Positions 1 to 6,942 of a DNA stretch of 17,127 bases are shown here, piece after piece. This stretch comes from Chitinophagaceae bacterium UBA2791 (GTDB lineage: Bacteria > Bacteroidota > Bacteroidia > Chitinophagales > Chitinophagaceae), in the NCBI GenBank assembly GCA_002352105.1, contig DEHV01000058.1, forward strand, positions 53,229-70,355, given 5' to 3'. The translations under genes and the position numbers were made by a program. The notes beneath the pieces were generated by a model, which saw only the letters and a program-made list of their open reading frames with translations, was not told the DNA's origin and ran no database searches. Position 1 is the stretch's first letter. Each line of letters starts with the position of its first letter.

Positions 1-1031
1 CGTTTCCTGGCCAGCAGCCTTCCGTTTTCTTCAACGGCAACCATCACATACTTTCCTTTCTCATCATTTTGAAGAGTGTTCATCGGCACGGTAACCGTAT
101 TATTCGCCTGGTAGTCCTGTATTTTCACGAGCGCGATCTGGTTCGGGCGAAAATCTTTCGAAGCAGGCAGCCTGGCTTCGACATAAAAAGACCGGGAATT
201 CAGGTCGATCGTTTTCCCTTTGACCGTAATCTTTGTTTCAATGGTCTTATTGATATCAGGCAGGCTGATCTGGATCCTTGCTCCCTCATTTACCCTATGC
301 AGATAATTTTCAGGAACCTGCGCGGTTACCTTAAGGTTGTTCGTATTCACGATGCGGATACCCAGGACCGTAGCGGTCTGCGGACTAAAATATTCTCCCA
401 CTTTGATGTTCACCATATCGGCTACTCCCGAGATCTGCGCATATACCTCGGACATTGCCGCCTGTTCGCGCAACAAGCCGATCTGTTTAGTGAGATTGTC
501 TACATTATTCTTGGCCTGCAACAGTTCTATTTCCGTACCGATATTTTTTTCCCAGAGATTTTTACGGCGGTCGTACAAAGTCTTGGCAAGGTCCAGCTGG
601 GTCTGGACCTGGTCTATCTGCTGCAACGTTATGGCGTTGTCCAGTTTTAACAACAGTTGTCCCTTGTTCACATAATCGCCTTGCTTAACCAATACGGCGG
701 TTACCTGCCCCCCCATTCCCCGAGGCGTCACATAGGCAATGTTCTCCGCGTCGATCCGGCCCTGCAGTTCGATAAAATGAACAAAGTTTTCGGTTTTAAC
801 CGGCGTAACGGCAACCAGCTTTGCATTTAGCGCGCCGGAGGAATCGGATCTGGCCAATTCTTCTTCTATTGCGCGTATCTGCTGATTGAGCTGCGTCTGC
901 TGATCCCTTAGCTGCTGAAGCTGGGCCTTCTTGTCGGTCCCGGCTTCTTTGTCTTTTACGGAAGCGCTGCCGCAGGAAATAGCGAGCGTAACGAAAAAAG
1001 CTATCCCGGTTGATCTGTAAATGGAATTCAT
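1..1031 (-). CDS. RND-type efflux periplasmic adaptor (HlyD/AcrA family), 3' end cut by window
   Basis: Membrane-fusion protein that would link an inner-membrane pump to the outer-membrane factor encoded just upstream. The 343 complete codons visible show a signal sequence ending in LAISC, so Cys20 is a plausible but weak lipobox cysteine; a Gln/Glu-rich coiled segment at about residues 36-60; a first barrel/lipoyl half at about 85-131 (GRIDAENIAYV, then GQVTAVLVKQGDYV); an alpha-hairpin at about 135-195; the second lipoyl half with ISGVADMVNIKVGEYF near 200-215; and a beta-barrel from about 225 (VPENYLHRVNEGARI). The start is the ATG at 1029-1031, 43 bp after the tolC-family stop. The C-terminal membrane-proximal domain runs off the left edge. 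It is third in the order tetR-tolC-adaptor, presumably followed off-window by an RND permease. Family assignment is secure; substrate is unknown. Confidence 0.93.
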   Translation of the reverse strand, partial: MNSIYRSTGIAFFVTLAISCGSASVKDKEAGTDKKAQLQQLRDQQTQLNQQIRAIEEELARSDSSGALNAKLVAVTPVKTENFVHFIELQGRIDAENIAYVTPRGMGGQVTAVLVKQGDYVNKGQLLLKLDNAITLQQIDQVQTQLDLAKTLYDRRKNLWEKNIGTEIELLQAKNNVDNLTKQIGLLREQAAMSEVYAQISGVADMVNIKVGEYFSPQTATVLGIRIVNTNNLKVTAQVPENYLHRVNEGARIQISLPDINKTIETKITVKGKTIDLNSRSFYVEARLPASKDFRPNQIALVKIQDYQANNTVTVPMNTLQNDEKGKYVMVAVEENGRLLARK

Positions 1032-1074
1032 ATTTAAGGTTTTGACGATCATAAAAGTTTAGTTAATGGTATCA

Positions 1075-2493
1075 TTATAATTTTCCCGTTGACCTGAGGT
1101 AATCGACCCTTGCGTTAATAGCATCGTACAATGCCGCGTAGTAGTTGTTCTGCGCAGTAGTCAGTTCTGCCTGGGCATTGGTAATTTCAAGGTTCGACCC
1201 CAGCCCCTGTTCATATTTGAGTTTGGTTTGATTGTATACCTCTTCGGCCAACTGCATGTTCTTTTCCTGGAACTGCATCGTAGCAATAGCAGAGTTGATG
1301 TTCACTTTTGCTTCGGCAATTTCCTTGTCGATCATCAGTTCGAGGTTCTTCAGGTTATTATTGGTTTGTTCCAGCTGCAGCCTGGCATTTTTTATCCTGG
1401 CGTCTTTGGCAAAGCCGTCAAAGATCGGCACATTGATGCGCACGCCTATGGAAGATGCGGGAAACCAGGGTTCGCCGGCCTTAAAGAAATCAAACTTATT
1501 CCGCATCGCCATCTGGGCGTACGAGGCGTTAAGCGAAACCGTGGGCAGGTAGCTTAACCGGTAGCGTTTGATATTGTACTCGTTAAGTTTTTTGCTCAGT
1601 TCCAGTTGCTCATATTCCACTCTTTCCTGGTAGCTGAACTGCGTATCCAGCGCCTCTTCCACGCGCGATTGGTCGGGCAGGGTATCGGTAAGGACCAGTT
1701 CATCCCCAACCGGCATTCCCATGAGTATCTTCAACCCCAGGTAAGCGTTCTTCAATTGATTTTCGATGCGAAGCTTTTCCGTCCGAAGATTGGTGAGGCT
1801 CACTTCCGCCTTGCTGATATCCAGTTTTTCCGCGAAGCCATTATTGTATATTTCACGGGTATCGTTCAGGAGTTTTTCCAACCGGCTGATATTGGCGTCG
1901 ATGGTGGACACCTGTTGTTGGCCTGCCAGCAACTGGAAATAGATCTTATAAATATTGGCCTTGATCTGCTCCTGCGTGACTTCCGCCGTTTTTGCCGCAA
2001 AATCCATTGCGGTTTTTCTCGCCTGAAGTCCCACGAAAACCTGTCCGTCGAATAACAACTGCGAGAGGTCGGCGCCGGCAGAAGCATTGTATTTGGTTCC
2101 GAACTGCGCCTGGACGATACCGAAATCGCTTGGGGGAACGATGGTGTTGCCGTTGCCATCCTTAACGCCCTCCTGCTGCAATACCCCATAGGTTGCCTGG
2201 GCGATAAAATTAGGAAAGCTCTGGACAGCCACATTCGGGTAATGGGTCCCGCTAACAGAGGCGCTCGCCTGGGGAAATGCAGCCGCCGTAACCTCGCGGT
2301 TTGTCTGACGTTGCATATCGATGCCGAGCAGCGCATTGCGCACCTGGGCGCTGTTTTTTTCCGCATACTCCACCGCCTGCTGCACGGTGAAATGGTGAAC
2401 GGAGTCCTGGGCTGTTGAAGCAAAAGCCGAAATGACGGCGATCCATAAAACAAACGTTCTCTTTCCTTTTTCTTTTGTTGGATAAGGTCTCAT
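1075..2493 (-). CDS. TolC-family outer membrane efflux protein
   Basis: Outer-membrane channel of a tripartite exporter, 472 aa, the normal length for the family. It has a basic N-terminus and a signal peptide (TFVLWIAVISAFASTAQ, cleavage near residue 29), then two OEP repeats. The first runs from about residue 35 (FTVQQAVEYAEKNS) and the second from about 285. Long heptad-rich helices occur around 180-250 and 365-460, with FAEKLDISKAEVSLTN and LGSNLEITNAQAELTTAQNN as the paired helix-turn segments typical of TolC relatives. Its ATG overlaps the tetR stop by 4 bp (ATGA at 2490-2493), implying translational coupling and shared transcription from the tetR promoter. It should pair with the adaptor downstream. 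Drug, solvent or other cargo cannot be told from sequence. Confidence 0.95.
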   Translation of the reverse strand: MRPYPTKEKGKRTFVLWIAVISAFASTAQDSVHHFTVQQAVEYAEKNSAQVRNALLGIDMQRQTNREVTAAAFPQASASVSGTHYPNVAVQSFPNFIAQATYGVLQQEGVKDGNGNTIVPPSDFGIVQAQFGTKYNASAGADLSQLLFDGQVFVGLQARKTAMDFAAKTAEVTQEQIKANIYKIYFQLLAGQQQVSTIDANISRLEKLLNDTREIYNNGFAEKLDISKAEVSLTNLRTEKLRIENQLKNAYLGLKILMGMPVGDELVLTDTLPDQSRVEEALDTQFSYQERVEYEQLELSKKLNEYNIKRYRLSYLPTVSLNASYAQMAMRNKFDFFKAGEPWFPASSIGVRINVPIFDGFAKDARIKNARLQLEQTNNNLKNLELMIDKEIAEAKVNINSAIATMQFQEKNMQLAEEVYNQTKLKYEQGLGSNLEITNAQAELTTAQNNYYAALYDAINARVDYLRSTGKL

Positions 2494-3110
2494 TTTTTTG
2501 CTTTTAAACTTTCCTTTTGATATTTTAAGATAAGCCGGTACCCTTTCAGGGAAGCCACTCCAAACAGGAAGTGTTCGATGACCGCTTGCTGGATCTCAGC
2601 CAGGTTATATTTAGAAGGCGGAAAAATATCCTGGTTAAACGCAATAAGCATTCCTTCCAGCCGCAGTTTAACGATGATCTCAACATTGATTTCGGGCCGG
2701 TAGAGCCCCTCTCTGATCCCCCTTTCCAGGTTCTCCTTTATCATCTGGTACAGGAATTGATTCTTGTAGTTAAGGAACAAATTATATGCCTTGGGATGGA
2801 ACCGGTTCAGGTCGAAGACCATTGCCGGGTTCATTTGGGTAAACATGTTCCGGATAAAATCTATTACCTGGAATATCTCATGGATGGCATTGCGGGCGCC
2901 GGCCTTAAGGTTTTCGCAATTGAATTGAGCGTTGCCGATCACTTCCGCGGTAACCCGGTCTACCAGTTCATCTTTATCGGAATAGTACTGATAGATGGTC
3001 TTCTTGGAAACCCCGAGCTGGGAAGCGATCTCATCCATGGTGATCGATCTCACCCCGTAGCGATGAAACAGATCATTTGCTTTTTGAAGTATTCTGTCTT
3101 TCAGCTCCAT
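2490..3110 (-). CDS. TetR/AcrR-family transcriptional regulator, likely local repressor of the efflux operon
   Basis: 206 aa. The N-terminal helix-turn-helix is clear at about residues 24-45 (ITMDEIASQLGVSKKTIYQ, then YYSDKDELV), the TetR signature. The rest is an all-helical ligand-binding and dimerisation domain without recognisable ligand residues. It is the first gene of the operon tetR-tolC-adaptor. Its start lies 25 bp from a 10-bp-arm perfect inverted repeat that overlaps a good promoter (see the promoter and operator entries), which fits autorepression relieved by a pump substrate. ATG at 3108-3110 is the only start that keeps the HTH intact. The leader before it is only about 10-15 nt, as is common in this phylum. 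That it regulates this operon is inferred from position. Confidence 0.95.
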   Translation of the reverse strand: MELKDRILQKANDLFHRYGVRSITMDEIASQLGVSKKTIYQYYSDKDELVDRVTAEVIGNAQFNCENLKAGARNAIHEIFQVIDFIRNMFTQMNPAMVFDLNRFHPKAYNLFLNYKNQFLYQMIKENLERGIREGLYRPEINVEIIVKLRLEGMLIAFNQDIFPPSKYNLAEIQQAVIEHFLFGVASLKGYRLILKYQKESLKAKK

Positions 3111-3127
3111 TTTTCAGAAATGACGGG

Positions 3128-3158
3128 CAAAACTATGGAAACTTTTATCGTAACCAAA
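3128..3158 (-). promoter_or_regulatory. Bacteroidetes-type promoter of the tetR-tolC-adaptor operon
   Basis: Read on the minus strand: -33 element TTTG (3158-3155), exactly 19 nt, then -7 element TAGTTTTG (3135-3128). This matches the published Bacteroidetes consensus TTTG-N19-21-TAnnTTTG. The expected transcription start is near 3122-3124, so the tetR leader is very short. The -33 box and spacer lie inside the inverted repeat at 3136-3165. Confidence 0.7.
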
Positions 3159-3165
3159 GTTTCCA
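3136..3165. promoter_or_regulatory. Perfect inverted repeat, candidate TetR operator
   Basis: Arms TGGAAACTTT (3136-3145) and AAAGTTTCCA (3156-3165) are exact reverse complements, 10 bp each with a 10-nt spacer (30 bp in all). The length and dyad symmetry suit a TetR-family dimer or pair of dimers. The repeat covers the -33 box and most of the spacer of the operon promoter, so a bound repressor would exclude RNA polymerase. Binding is inferred, not shown. Confidence 0.65.
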
Positions 3166-3567
3166 ATAAGTTTTTTTATGCCTGTCGCATTATTTTACCG
3201 ACGGCAGACAAAAAGCGTTGAAACAGCGCTGCGGGAATGTCCGCCGCGGAGCAAGAATATCGCTGCCGGAAAACTGCCGCATCTCGCCAGAGGCTAGGGG
3301 AAAAGCGGGGTGGAGATTCTTCCTAGAAATTGCGCAGCGCTTTTATATACCCGTCAAGATTAACGCATTGCGCGCAGGAAGTAAAAATTTATCGCTCCCC
3401 TAAAACTTCTTTGACCAGATCTACAACAGAGAGCAGCAGATCGATTTGCCCGCTAAAAGAATCTCCTTAACGCCTGCGCAAAAAGAAATCGGGATATTGA
3501 GATAGACCCTGAACCTAAAGGGAAACACTTAGAAGCCGCTCCCGGAAAACGCCGGTCATATTCCGTT

Positions 3568-3600
3568 AAATACTCCTTCCCGGGAGTATTTCCCCTTTTT
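3568..3600 (+). terminator. Hairpin with downstream T-run, terminator-like or regulatory
   Basis: AAATACTCC (3568-3576) pairs perfectly with GGAGTATTT (3583-3591). The stem is 9 bp, extendable by a U-G pair, with a loop of 4-6 nt, and is followed by CCCCTTTTT ending at 3600. The form is that of a plus-strand intrinsic terminator, yet no plus-strand gene lies upstream. It sits 20 bp before the -7 box of the DUF502 gene, so it could equally be a protein-binding dyad at the -33 region. Confidence 0.4.
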
Positions 3601-3619
3601 CCGATAAGTTCCCAGGGCT

Positions 3620-3627
3620 TACTTTTG
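3620..3627 (+). promoter_or_regulatory. -7 box (TAnnTTTG type) for the DUF502 gene
   Basis: TACTTTTG fits the Bacteroidetes -7 consensus. The -33 position 19 nt upstream is TTTT instead of TTTG. It would give a start of transcription near 3631 and a leader of about 13 nt before the ATG at 3644. Confidence 0.5.
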
Positions 3628-3643
3628 GTTCAAATTCGATTTT

Positions 3644-4312
3644 ATGAAATGGAGGAATATTGCCAAGGGGCTGTTTCAGTATTTTCTACAGGGACTGATC
3701 ATCCTGGCCCCTATCGCCATCACCGTTTATGCAGTTGCGGCCCTTTTTAATTTTGTTGATAACATTCTGCCCGACATACTGGAAAACATTTTTCCCTACC
3801 TGTGGGGGGTGGATGAAAACGGGAACCCGGCAAAACTTCCCGGTTTCGGCTTTGGCCTGGTAGTGCTTGTTGTTATCCTGGTAGGGTATGTTTCTTCTTC
3901 CTTTATAGTAAGCCGGCTGGTGGAATTGTTTGATATGATACTGGAGCGGACGCCGGGCATTAAGATCATTTATTCCACCCTGAAAGATTTTTTCGAAGCT
4001 TTTGCCGGCAATAAAAGAAAATTTAACCGTTCGGTGCTGGTTTGCCTGCAGGACAGGGATGTCTGGCAGATCGGATTTATTACGCAAAACGAGGTTAACC
4101 AGTTTGGCTTACAGGATTATGTGGCGGTATATGTTCCCAAGTCCTACGCTTTTGCCGGACAGCTTTATTTTGTCAAAAGGGATCGCATAAAACCGGCGAC
4201 AGGCGTTAGCGCCGCCGAAGCCATGAAATTTGCCATCTCCGGCGGGGTTACAGAGATCGAAGACGAGCCTCCGCTAAAGATCGTGCGGGAAAAAGATAGC
4301 AACGGCAACTAG
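3644..4312 (+). CDS. DUF502 family inner-membrane protein
   Basis: 222 aa, the usual size for DUF502 (PF04367). There are two hydrophobic segments, residues 12-37 (FLQGLIILAPIAITVYAVAA) and 66-92 (around GLVVLVVILVGYVSSSF). Between them lies a loop of about 28 residues. The conserved block after the second segment reads ERTPGIKIIYSTLKDFFEAF (101-120), diagnostic of the family. The hydrophilic C-terminal domain from about 128 is predicted to sit on one side of the membrane. Its function is not established. The gene appears to be transcribed alone from the box at 3620 and is divergent from the efflux operon. The start is the first ATG after that box. The family call is firm; no role is proposed. 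Confidence 0.9.
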   Translation: MKWRNIAKGLFQYFLQGLIILAPIAITVYAVAALFNFVDNILPDILENIFPYLWGVDENGNPAKLPGFGFGLVVLVVILVGYVSSSFIVSRLVELFDMILERTPGIKIIYSTLKDFFEAFAGNKRKFNRSVLVCLQDRDVWQIGFITQNEVNQFGLQDYVAVYVPKSYAFAGQLYFVKRDRIKPATGVSAAEAMKFAISGGVTEIEDEPPLKIVREKDSNGN

Positions 4313-4667
4313 GGCGCCGGCGTTTTTAAAAGCTTGATCTGAAGCCCGGTTGCCGGAAAAAACGAAGCAAACAAAAGCGCTCCGCGGCGACAGCCCTGCA
4401 GGGGTACAAGAAGTTGGCTGCATAACAAGATGGACTCTGGGATATCGTAAACTTGTCTCTCTGCCGGATACAGGGGGCTAACAGCATAGCCGTTCCGGTC
4501 GCGGCAATCTGTATTTCATATACTCTTTTCCGACAGTTAAGATAATAAGAGCCTCCATCGCGAAGGCCTTTATCACAACAAGGCCTTTGAGATACCAATT
4601 AATGGGCAGCAGCATACCGGACAGTTTTTAACCGAACATAAAACTTCCATGACCCAAACCTTTAACG
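4313..4667. other. Intergenic gap between DUF502 and the S1/P1-like gene; no supported gene
   Basis: About 355 bp. A minus-strand open frame (4326-4598) begins at a TTG and has a cysteine- and arginine-rich product unlike any family I know. A plus-strand frame open from about 4540 runs out of frame into the next gene. I treat both as chance. No exact TAnnTTTG box was found in front of 4668. A pair of AAGGCCTTT repeats lies at 4563-4588. Confidence 0.5.
4563..4588. repeat. Pair of 9-bp direct repeats, each with a palindromic core
   Basis: AAGGCCTTT occurs at 4563-4571 and again at 4580-4588, a 17-bp period. Since AAGGCCTT is its own reverse complement, the two copies can also form an 8-bp stem with a 9-nt loop. 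It could be a regulator site or a weak hairpin about 80 bp before the S1/P1-like gene. No further support. Confidence 0.4.
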
Positions 4668-5639
4668 ATGACCTGGAGCAAGACAATATTGACAATACTG
4701 TGTTCAATCCTTACGCTTCCGGTATTTTCCTGGGGGTTTTTTGGCCACCGGCTGATAAACCGCTATGCCGTATTTTTATTGCCCCCGGAAATGCTGGTAC
4801 TGTATAAGCCCCATATCTATTTCCTGAGCGAACATGCCGTGGATCCCGATAAAAGGCGTTATATCATCCGGGAGGAAGGGGCCCGTCATTATATAGATAT
4901 CGACAGGTATGGCAAGGCGCCCTACCCACTATTGCCGCGCGACTGGAAGGAAGCGGTAGCCCTCTACTCGGAAGATACCCTCCAGGCCCATGGTATTGTT
5001 CCCTGGTGGATAGAAGTGATGATGCGCCGCCTGACGGCTGCTTTTAAGGAAGGGAACCAGGCGAAAATATTAAAACTATCGGCAGAGATCGGCCACTATA
5101 TCTCCGACGCGCATGTCCCGCTACACGCGAGCAGCAATCACAATGGCCAGCTTACCAACCAGCAAGGCATTCATGGACTCTGGGAATCGAGGGCCCCGGA
5201 ATTGCTGGCCGAAAAAGAATGGGATTTTTTAATAGGAAGAGCGGATTACATTCCAAACACCTCGCAATTCGCCTGGTCGCGGGTCCTGGAAAGCGCCGCA
5301 GCCGCAGATTCCGTTTTGACGCTCGAAAAAAAGCTGAGCGACAGGTTTCCGGCAGACCAGAAATACGCTTTTGAGAGCCGCAATGGCGCGATCATCAAGC
5401 AATATTCCAGCCGCTATACCATCATGTATAACCATCTGCTCAACAGTATGGCGGAGCGAAGGTTCAGGCAATCTGTGTATGCTACGGCCTCCTACTGGTA
5501 TACTGCCTGGGTCAACGCTGGTCAGCCTGACCTGTCAAAACTTGATCATGCCGGCTTTTCAGATGCCGAAACCAAAGAGTTTGAAGAGCTGAACCTGCTA
5601 TGGCGCCAGGAAAAGATCAAAGGAAGATCCTGCGATTAA
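4668..5639 (+). CDS. Exported zinc-dependent phospholipase C / S1-P1 nuclease-like protein
   Basis: 323 aa. The signal peptide is residues 1-21, and cleavage after VFS would leave Trp22 as the new N-terminus. S1/P1 nucleases and zinc phospholipases C use this Trp amino group to bind zinc. The remaining ligands can be read in order: H27, D59, H74, H143, D147, H153, H169 and E173. The W-to-H spacing of 5, D-to-H of 15, H-D-H of 4 and 6, and H-E of 4 match the family pattern (GHYISDAHVPLH, then HGLWE). Reaction: hydrolysis of phosphodiester bonds in nucleic acid or phospholipid at a trinuclear zinc site in the periplasm or outside; which substrate is unclear. ATG 4668 is the first start after an in-frame TGA at 4650. 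It appears to stand alone. Confidence 0.87.
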   Translation: MTWSKTILTILCSILTLPVFSWGFFGHRLINRYAVFLLPPEMLVLYKPHIYFLSEHAVDPDKRRYIIREEGARHYIDIDRYGKAPYPLLPRDWKEAVALYSEDTLQAHGIVPWWIEVMMRRLTAAFKEGNQAKILKLSAEIGHYISDAHVPLHASSNHNGQLTNQQGIHGLWESRAPELLAEKEWDFLIGRADYIPNTSQFAWSRVLESAAAADSVLTLEKKLSDRFPADQKYAFESRNGAIIKQYSSRYTIMYNHLLNSMAERRFRQSVYATASYWYTAWVNAGQPDLSKLDHAGFSDAETKEFEELNLLWRQEKIKGRSCD

Positions 5640-5648
5640 GACGAATCT

Positions 5649-5667
5649 GGCCTGCGTAGGCTTTTTT
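5649..5667 (+). terminator. Short hairpin and T6 run after the S1/P1-like gene
   Basis: GCCT (5650-5653), loop GCGT, AGGC (5658-5661), then six T (5662-5667); a flanking G-T pair lengthens the stem to 5 bp. It begins 10 bp after the stop codon. The stem is short for an efficient terminator, but position and T-run fit. Confidence 0.45.
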
Positions 5668-5783
5668 CAATCGCCCTCGCCCGCCTAGGCTCCTTCGGTG
5701 CTACGACGGCCGATGCCGCCCTTAGACCGAATATGCTGTCAGCCAGCGCTATAAATCGAAAAGGCCGAAACATTTCTTAGTAG

Positions 5784-5791
5784 TATCTTTG
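5784..5791 (+). promoter_or_regulatory. -7 box (TAnnTTTG type) for serC
   Basis: TATCTTTG is an exact match to the Bacteroidetes -7 consensus. No TTTG is seen at the -33 position. Transcription would start near 5795, leaving a leader of about 36 nt before the GTG at 5831. The box contains the TTG at 5789 that a longest-frame rule would choose as start. Confidence 0.55.
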
Positions 5792-5830
5792 CAGCCCAAA
5801 ATCTACTTAAACAAGAAATACGATCATACA

Positions 5831-6916
5831 GTGTCTCCAGTCGTTCACAATTTTAATGCGGGTCCAAGCATTCTCCCAAAGGAAGTATTCCGGGAAGCCA
5901 GCGAATCTATTCTAGACTTTAACGGAACCGGGCTATCTATCCTGGAGATCGGTCATAGAACCAGTCTTTTCCAGGACGTGATGGATGAAGCCAGATCCCT
6001 GGTTAAGGAACTGATGCAGTTAGATGCAGATCACGAAGCCTTGTTCCTGCATGGAGGCGCTTCCACCCAGTTTTTCCAGGTTCCCCTGAACCTGCTGAAT
6101 GAAAATGAGGTTGCCGCCTATACCGATACGGGCGTATGGGCCGCCAAAGCCATCAAAGAGGCCAAACACTATGGCCATGTTGAAATCGTGTGCAGCAGCA
6201 AAGAGGATGGCTATCTTCATTTGCCCAAGGGATTCAGCGTGCCGAAAACCGCTAAATACCTTCATATCACCACCAATAACACCATTTACGGAACGCAATG
6301 GCAGGACCTTTCACCTTTCTACAAGGCCGGCGTTCCCCTGGTCGCGGATATGAGCAGCGATATCCTCAGCCGGTCGGTGGACTTTAATCAATTCGATCTG
6401 ATCTATGCAGGCGCCCAGAAAAATGTGGGCGCCGCCGGGGTAACCCTGGTAATTGTCAACAAAAATATACTGGGAAAGGTCGACCGGCCCATCCCTACCA
6501 TGCTCGACTACCGCAATCATATTGCCAATGGCTCTATGCTGAACACGCCGCCGGTCTTTGCGGTATATCTGTGTATGCTTACTTTGCGCTGGCTTAAAAA
6601 GAACGGGGGCGTAGCGGCAATAGAAAAGATCAATGACCAGAAAGCCTCCCTATTATATCAAACCATAGACGCGCTTCCGATTTTCAAGAGCAGGGTAGCG
6701 AGGGAAGACAGGAGTAAGATGAATGTTAGTTTTGTCATCGAAGATCCCGAGCTGGAAAAAGAATTCCTGGAAACCTGCAAGCGCGAAGGCATGGTCGGCG
6801 TAAAAGGACACAGGAGCTCCGGCGGTTTCCGGGTATCCCTCTATAACGCTTTGCCGGTTCAAAGCCTGGAAGCCATTACCGGCCTGATGAGAGATTTCGC
6901 GCAGAAAAAAGCATAA
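5831..6916 (+). CDS. serC: Phosphoserine aminotransferase (EC 2.6.1.52)
   Basis: Transfers an amino group from glutamate to 3-phosphohydroxypyruvate, giving O-phospho-L-serine, the second step of serine synthesis; the enzyme also serves the DXP-independent route to PLP in some bacteria. 361 aa from GTG 5831, the usual size. Residues from that start: NFNAGPS near 7-13, HR 42-43 (substrate phosphate region), W103 (PLP stacking), D173 in ADMSSD, and PLP lysine K197 in AGAQKNVG. The frame stays open to a TTG at 5789, but that codon lies inside the -7 box, and the 14 extra residues are not family sequence. GTG gives the expected VHNFNAGPS start. A DUF1015 gene follows by 26 bp, probably co-transcribed. 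Fold class V aminotransferase, cytosolic. Confidence 0.97.
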   Translation: MSPVVHNFNAGPSILPKEVFREASESILDFNGTGLSILEIGHRTSLFQDVMDEARSLVKELMQLDADHEALFLHGGASTQFFQVPLNLLNENEVAAYTDTGVWAAKAIKEAKHYGHVEIVCSSKEDGYLHLPKGFSVPKTAKYLHITTNNTIYGTQWQDLSPFYKAGVPLVADMSSDILSRSVDFNQFDLIYAGAQKNVGAAGVTLVIVNKNILGKVDRPIPTMLDYRNHIANGSMLNTPPVFAVYLCMLTLRWLKKNGGVAAIEKINDQKASLLYQTIDALPIFKSRVAREDRSKMNVSFVIEDPELEKEFLETCKREGMVGVKGHRSSGGFRVSLYNALPVQSLEAITGLMRDFAQKKA

Positions 6917-6942
6917 CTATCCGATAACAATAAAATCACTCA

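Larger units (their letters stand above)
3166..3643. other. Intergenic gap between divergent tetR and DUF502 genes; no supported gene
   Basis: About 480 bp with no convincing complete gene. One plus-strand frame is open at 3218-3403 from a TTG, ends at TAA 3401-3403, and continues open to a TAG at about 3510. A second protein-like stretch in another frame follows, from 3457 into the DUF502 start region. The minus strand also gives a short open stretch (3389-3466). None has a good start or a recognised domain, so a decayed gene or chance are both possible. The right end holds a hairpin plus T-run (3568-3600) and the DUF502 promoter box. Confidence 0.5.

Noticed and set aside
69..650. Plus-strand open frames within 69-675
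   Set aside because: They run antisense to the adaptor gene, whose minus-strand translation shows a clear family sequence throughout.
3218..3403. 61-codon plus-strand frame as a gene
   Set aside because: It begins at a TTG with no promoter box, shows no recognisable domain and ends in the middle of similar-looking sequence. Kept only as a possible remnant.
4326..4598. 90-codon minus-strand frame in the DUF502 to S1/P1 gap
   Set aside because: TTG start, composition rich in Cys and Arg, no family resemblance and no promoter.
4650..4806. ATG at 4650 as a start for an overlapping small gene
   Set aside because: It runs out of frame through the signal peptide of the zinc enzyme, whose own frame has strong domain evidence.
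5683..5690. GCCTAGGC palindrome after the terminator-like hairpin
   Set aside because: An 8-bp palindrome alone is too short to call a site; nothing nearby supports it.
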